Below are positions 59,861 through 64,000 of a stretch of 64,000 nucleotides of DNA, in pieces. A program made the translations under genes and the position numbers. The first letter of the stretch is position 1. Each line of letters begins with the position of its first letter. The notes beneath the pieces are model-generated. The model was not told the origin of the DNA, ran no database searches, and worked only from the letters and a program-made list of their open reading frames with translations. Origin of the DNA: Nectonema munidae (Eukaryota; Nematomorpha; Nectonematoida; Nectonematidae); NCBI GenBank assembly GCA_030549495.1, contig JAUIRK010001037.1:124001-188000 (forward strand). The letters are read 5' to 3'.

Positions 59861-60900
59861 CAGTGTTACCCAAAGTGGGTGGTAGTCCACCCTAGAGGGG
59901 CGTTATCAGGACACAAGGGGTAGCGTCAAATGTTTTGCTCGAGATAGGGGCGTTAGAGTCGCGCACAGGGACGCTGTAGAATTTTCCATATAATTAAAAG
60001 CTTATGTATGATGTGTACTCCTCGCCACATGTTTCTGATATTTTTCTCTATCCTTTTTATTCGCCTCACGTGCACATAGCTTGCACATTATTCACAGATT
60101 TTGAAAATGGCAGAAAGTTCAAAGAAAAAGTGTTGACAGTATAACGTTGAGTATCTTAAGTTTGGTTTATTCCATTTTTAATTATGAACAACAGACCATG
60201 TGTCTCCTTCGCGAAAAGGTATTTTCAAATGAAGCAATGAAACCACCCAGGCTTCCCGAACATTTGAACAAAATGCATTCAAACAAAGCAAATGAAAAAA
60301 TTTCATATTTCAAAAACTTACGTGAAAAATTTAATAACCGGAATCAAATTTCATCGTTTATGACAAAAGCGTGATGATGGGCTTGTTTGTTCATACAATA
60401 TTTCAAAATTGATTGCTAAATCAGGGAAACCTCACACAATTGGAGAACAACTTATTTTACCAGCTATAGAAGAAGTTCTCAGTACTGTAGTGCATCATTC
60501 TTTTGCCAAAACTATTTTGAATTCAAATCCACTTAGTAATAATTCAGTACAAAGAAGAATTGATGATGCGTGCAATATTGAAGAAACTTTATGAGACGCT
60601 CAAAAGTCAACAATTCAATTTGCAGTTGGACGAATCTACTCTTCCAGATAATCAAGCATAGCTTTTGGCGTATGTCCGTTTCATTAGATGGAAAAGTTCC
60701 ACAAGAGTTTTTTTGCTGATGAACTTGAAACTGACACTAAAAGCGAATCAATTTTCAATAAAATTTATGCGTTTTTCAAAGAGTTCCTTGGAGTAATATC
60801 GTTGCTTGTTTAACTGATGGAGCTCCAGCCTTAACACTATTAGTGCTAAAAAATTAATTGTAAAAAATTGGCTGAATCATATCCCTTCAAATTTTGTGAC
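59861..60900 (+). pseudogene. ZBED5/Buster-like hAT, 3'-truncated
   Basis: The left terminal sequence CAGTGTTACCCAAAGTGGGT with CCTAGAGGGGCG is of a common hAT type. The transposase remains follow: CLLREKVFSNEAMKPPRLPE-HLNKMHSNKANEKISYF, LREKFNNRNQISSF, NISKLIAKSGKPHTIGEQLI-LPAIEEVLSTVVHHSFAK, NSVQRRIDDACNIEETL, then ADELETDTKSESIFNKIYAF. These match the ZBED5/FAM200-type family in order. Several frame changes and stops (near 60373, 60590, 60660, 60810). Coding similarity ends by about 60870 and no right terminal repeat was found, so the C-terminal dimerisation part is lost. Confidence 0.85.
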
Positions 60901-61189
60901 TTTTCCTAAAATCGCTAGCTGCATCTTTTGAATCAACTTCCATGGTAGTTGAATGACCCCTTCATGTCCAAAACTGTCAATTAAAATCAAAAATTTTACT
61001 TTTTCAGCAAAATTTTGACATTATCTGTACTTAACCTTATAACTTAGGATCTATATTATATAATACCCTGAAAATTTATAATTATATACAGTTTGGAACG
61101 CATAACACTTTATATATTTAATTTTTTCAATAATCATGGTTACTTTTTAAAAAATGTCAATCAAAATTTTGATTGATCAAAAATATATC

Positions 61190-61525
61190 TAATAAAATAT
61201 TCCTTCAAATTTTACATAAAATATATGTTTTTATACTAAATCGGTCATGCTGTTTCATTTCTGGACTCATTTTTTACATTTAGGATTTGAAAATACCTAT
61301 AAGTATTAATCAAATTTGCGGTTAACTTCTGAAAATTTTCTCCAAAAACTTTCCTTCACATTTTACATAAAATATATGCGTTATACTAAATCGGCCATGC
61401 TGGTTTCACTTCTGGACTCATTTTTTACGTTTAGGCTGGAAATACCTATAAGTGTTAATCAAATTTACGGTTTACTTCTAAAAATTATCTCCAAAAACAT
61501 TCATTCAAATTTTACAATAAAATAT
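61190..61525 (+). repeat. Tandem repeat, about 145-bp unit, 2.3 copies
   Basis: Units starting at about 61198, 61343 and 61493 share TTTTACATAAAATATATG, ATACTAAATCGG(T/C)CATGCTG, TCTGGACTCATTTTTTAC and AATACCTATAAGT. The first two units are about 90% alike. The ORF across them is incidental. Confidence 0.85.
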
Positions 61526-61559
61526 AAATCTTTTGAAAATTTGTATGAGAGAAGGAACC

Positions 61560-62330
61560 AAGTTGAAAACTAATTGAATAGAGAACATGTGATCAAAACA
61601 AATAATTTAAAAAAATGTATCTTTACTAAATGGAAGATCTACCATGTTCTAATGAACTAGGAAGTGGTTTAATTATATACTTCAAAAAAGATTTTGACTG
61701 TGAAAAAGAAGTTCCTCTTTTACAAATGAAAAATATTTAAATCTATAGCTTATCATATAGGATTACAGTTAACATTTAGCTAAGATGGGTAGGAAATCTG
61801 AAAATTTAGAATAGGTCAGATTTATCAAAAATGGCACAGATGCTAATATGTGAGAATTTAGTCACTATCAAGATATTTTTAATTTAAATTGAATTTGTCC
61901 ATCTTTTTCCTTTTGTGTCAAAGAGATAATTTTTTAGATGAAGAACGTTGACAACTTTTTGTAATTGAAGAAAAAAACCTTTGAAATGAGATTGATTGAC
62001 AAATATTCAGGCCTGAGAGGAAAAAAGTAATTTTATCCTTATAAAAAAATTTTCGAACACACATTGAAAAATATAAATTTCTAATGAAAAAAGAGCTACC
62101 AAGAAAGGATCATCATAGAATGAATACCAAAATTACATACTGTAAATTATAATATGACGTAGAGACTACGAGCCGATAACGAATTTGTAGCCAAAAAGAT
62201 GGAGATCCTATGGAGTTACATAAGTTACTGTAGAATGAAATATTTTGAGTGAAACACCTAAAGTTGGTTTAATAAATTAAGAAAATAATTACCAGAGAAA
62301 ACTGCAAGTAGAAGTTATTTTTATGTTTAT
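61560..62330. other. No supported gene
   Basis: A short reading GSGLIIYFKKDFDCEKEVPL (about 61660-61720) faintly recalls a LINE endonuclease segment (GGGVxIYxK), but nothing around it confirms this. The rest is AT-rich. Confidence 0.3.
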
Positions 62331-62344
62331 ATATTTGACAATGA

Positions 62345-62785
62345 TTTACAGGTTTAATCGATTTTTTGACAGGTTTTATTGATTTCATAAAAAATGAACA
62401 TCACCATTAAATTCTGCATACTTGAAATGTATAAAAAACTTTAAAAGAATTAAAATTTTAATTTTGACATGGGCTGTCATATTTAAATTATTTTGTCAGG
62501 TTTGACTAATATTTATAAAAAAAAAAAGGAATATAACCAGTAAACACAGCCTACTTGAAAATGGGTATATGTGTGTAAAATGCCATACACGGTAAACTTC
62601 ATAACCTCCCTATACTTTCTATTAAACGTAATTCTCTAATTCAAAAAACCGTGCCTGATCCTTTCTTTTTGGGATAAATCAATTTTTTGACAGTTTTGAT
62701 TGATTTTTATAAAAAAAAATGAATATCACCACTGAATTACGCATGCTTAAAATGGGTATATATGTGTAAAAAACTTTATATTATT
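62345..62785 (+). repeat. Three spaced copies of a roughly 100-bp repeat
   Basis: Boxes TTTTTTGACAG.TTT.GATT..T.ATAAAAAA, then AATATCACCA.T(G)AATT.(C)GCAT.CTTGAAA(A)TG and TGTGTAAAA, recur at about 62360-62450, 62500-62590 and 62685-62780. Non-coding. Confidence 0.6.
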
Positions 62786-62799
62786 ACTTAGATAAAAAT

Positions 62800-64000
62800 A
62801 GGGTGACCAACCATCCTCCTTCTGGAAGGACAGTCCAACTTTTTTGTGTCTTGTCCTCTTTTCAAACTTGTCCTTTTAGTGTCCTCCTTTTTGAAAAAAA
62901 AGGTTTTTCTCTCCTTTTTAAAACCTTGGCATAATTATTTACACAGAAAACATTAATTTGAAATCTGTTTTTCTTACGAAACTAAAAGTTTAATTTAGAT
63001 AATAGAATTTAGAAGAAGATTGTTTTTTAATTTATTTTTATATCTCTATCTCATCTACACTCATACAGAATTTATTAGTTCAATTACTAGCAGGTGTGCC
63101 AGGTTTTTTTGAGGCAGTCAACTTTTTTCGGTTTTTTAGATTTTATTTGGTGTCAACAAATTAATTTTACTTTTTTTTCTTTTTAATTTTATTCCGCTCT
63201 AGTTTCTTTTCGATTTTTAATTTTATTCCGCTCTAGTTTCTTTTCGATTTTTAATTTTATTCCGCTCTAGTTTCTTTTCGATTTTTAATTTTATTCCGCT
63301 CTAGTTTCTTTTCTTTCTGATAATAAAAAAACCATATTTTTTTATCTTAGCATAATAATTTTATCTTTATGTAGTTGAAATTTAGAAATGTTATATATTT
63401 TTATTATTTTTGAGATAAATTAAGCGGTTTCTATTTAAAATTTGAAGCCTGTTTTTTGTTTATTTGTAAACAAAAACGGGATAGTTCAAAAATTCTAGCT
63501 AACTAAGTTTATTTTATGTCTTAAAACATAAATACTTGTATAAAATTAAAATTTTTTAGATAACACATTTTGTAAAAATGATTGGAGGTTTTTTTTAATA
63601 TTTTTATCTTCTGGTTATATCTGGTTGCGTGGGTGTTTGATTTGCGCGCCGGACATGAAAATGGTTTAAGTCCAGATAAGTGCCCAAAACTTTTGGAAAC
63701 TTTTTTCAAGTCTGATTTTTCTGAAACCTTACTACTCTTTGTTCATAGTCAAGCGTCCATTTTTCATAAAACCCTTCAAAAAATTGAAAATTAAAGTTTA
63801 TCAGCTGTGCAAATTGAAACTATTCTACATGAGTTAGTTGAGCAGTACAAAGCAAGATATAAGGAGAAATTTTTACCTAGGGAAACTAAAAAAAGATTGG
63901 AAAATACAGAAGAAAGCAATCCAGGAATACTTGCACAATTTAGTAATTTTGCAGAATCATTTTACGAAATCTGTTTTAAGTACGTTGAAGAATGGTCTGA
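62800..64000 (+). mobile_element. hAT element running off the right edge
   Basis: The left end TAGGGTGACCAACC followed by repeated TCCTCCTTTTT/TGTCCTCTTTT boxes is typical of one hAT group. Transposase remains start near 63620: VFDLRAGHENGLSPDKCPKL, LETFFKSDFSETLLLFVHSQ, ASIFHKTLQKIEN, a stop at 63792, then VQIETILHELVEQYKARYKE, LAQFSNFAESFYEICFKYVE-EWS at the edge. One in-frame stop is visible; the remainder lies outside the window, so its state cannot be judged. Confidence 0.75.
63181..63315 (+). repeat. 34-bp minisatellite, four copies
   Basis: Unit with TTTTAATTTTATTCCGCTCT then AGTTTCTTTTCGA, repeated every 34 bp (ATTCCG at 63191, 63225, 63259, 63293) almost without change. It lies in the 5' non-coding part of the hAT element at 62800. 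Confidence 0.95.

Noticed and set aside
61616-61740. LINE endonuclease fragment
   Set aside because: GSGLIIYFKKDF is suggestive but neighbouring motifs are missing in all frames.

Overview
The window comes from an AT-rich animal nuclear genome. Exons are short and separated by introns with GT-AG borders, and diverse DNA transposons, LINE fragments and hairpin repeats fill the rest. The one host gene that can be read with confidence is a Pax6/eyeless orthologue on the + strand, about 21.4 to 41.9 kb. Its protein starts [14 protein letters not shown], as expected from memory for arthropod eyeless-class proteins. With the transposon mix (piggyBac, several hAT groups, Jockey/CR1-like LINEs, an arthropod multicopy family) this suggests an arthropod, perhaps a crustacean such as a copepod. 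The species is not proven.

Layout. 0-12.7 kb is repeat territory: a broken piggyBac copy (1.8-3.2 kb), three hairpin (foldback) elements (0.58-0.89, 3.59-3.93 and 7.79-8.73 kb), a decayed tandem array of units of about 500 bp (4.9-6.7 kb), and dispersed AT-rich repeats, one of which sits as an inverted pair 11.5 kb apart. 12.7-21.4 kb holds no gene I can support. 21.4-41.9 kb is Pax6, with seven exons in compatible phases: start exon, paired domain in two exons, linker, homeodomain across three exons, and two possible C-terminal ends. The predicted long protein is 464 aa and the short one 366 aa. Its introns hold an antisense processed retrocopy, two nested hAT elements, a 276-bp hairpin element, a recent 330-bp direct duplication and a tRNA-like SINE fragment.

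41.9-64 kb is again transposon-rich: a broken copy of a multicopy arthropod gene family flanked by 21-bp direct repeats (46.7-47.9 kb), a MITE, a LINE reverse transcriptase running into a 21-bp coding minisatellite (51.1-52.7 kb), two more piggyBac pieces, a second LINE piece, a hAT element with both ends and a 58-bp spliceosomal-type intron (56.2-58.1 kb), a SINE-like tRNA relic, a ZBED5-like hAT, and a third hAT that runs off the right edge.

How it fits together: Pax6 encodes a paired-domain plus homeodomain transcription factor of eye, brain and head development. The rest is mobile DNA that inserted around and inside it, several pieces lying close upstream of exon 3' splice sites. No undescribed multi-gene system is evident. 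The most useful new observations are the full Pax6 exon chain with its alternative ends, the retrocopy and nested insertions in front of the paired exon, and the hairpin element families.
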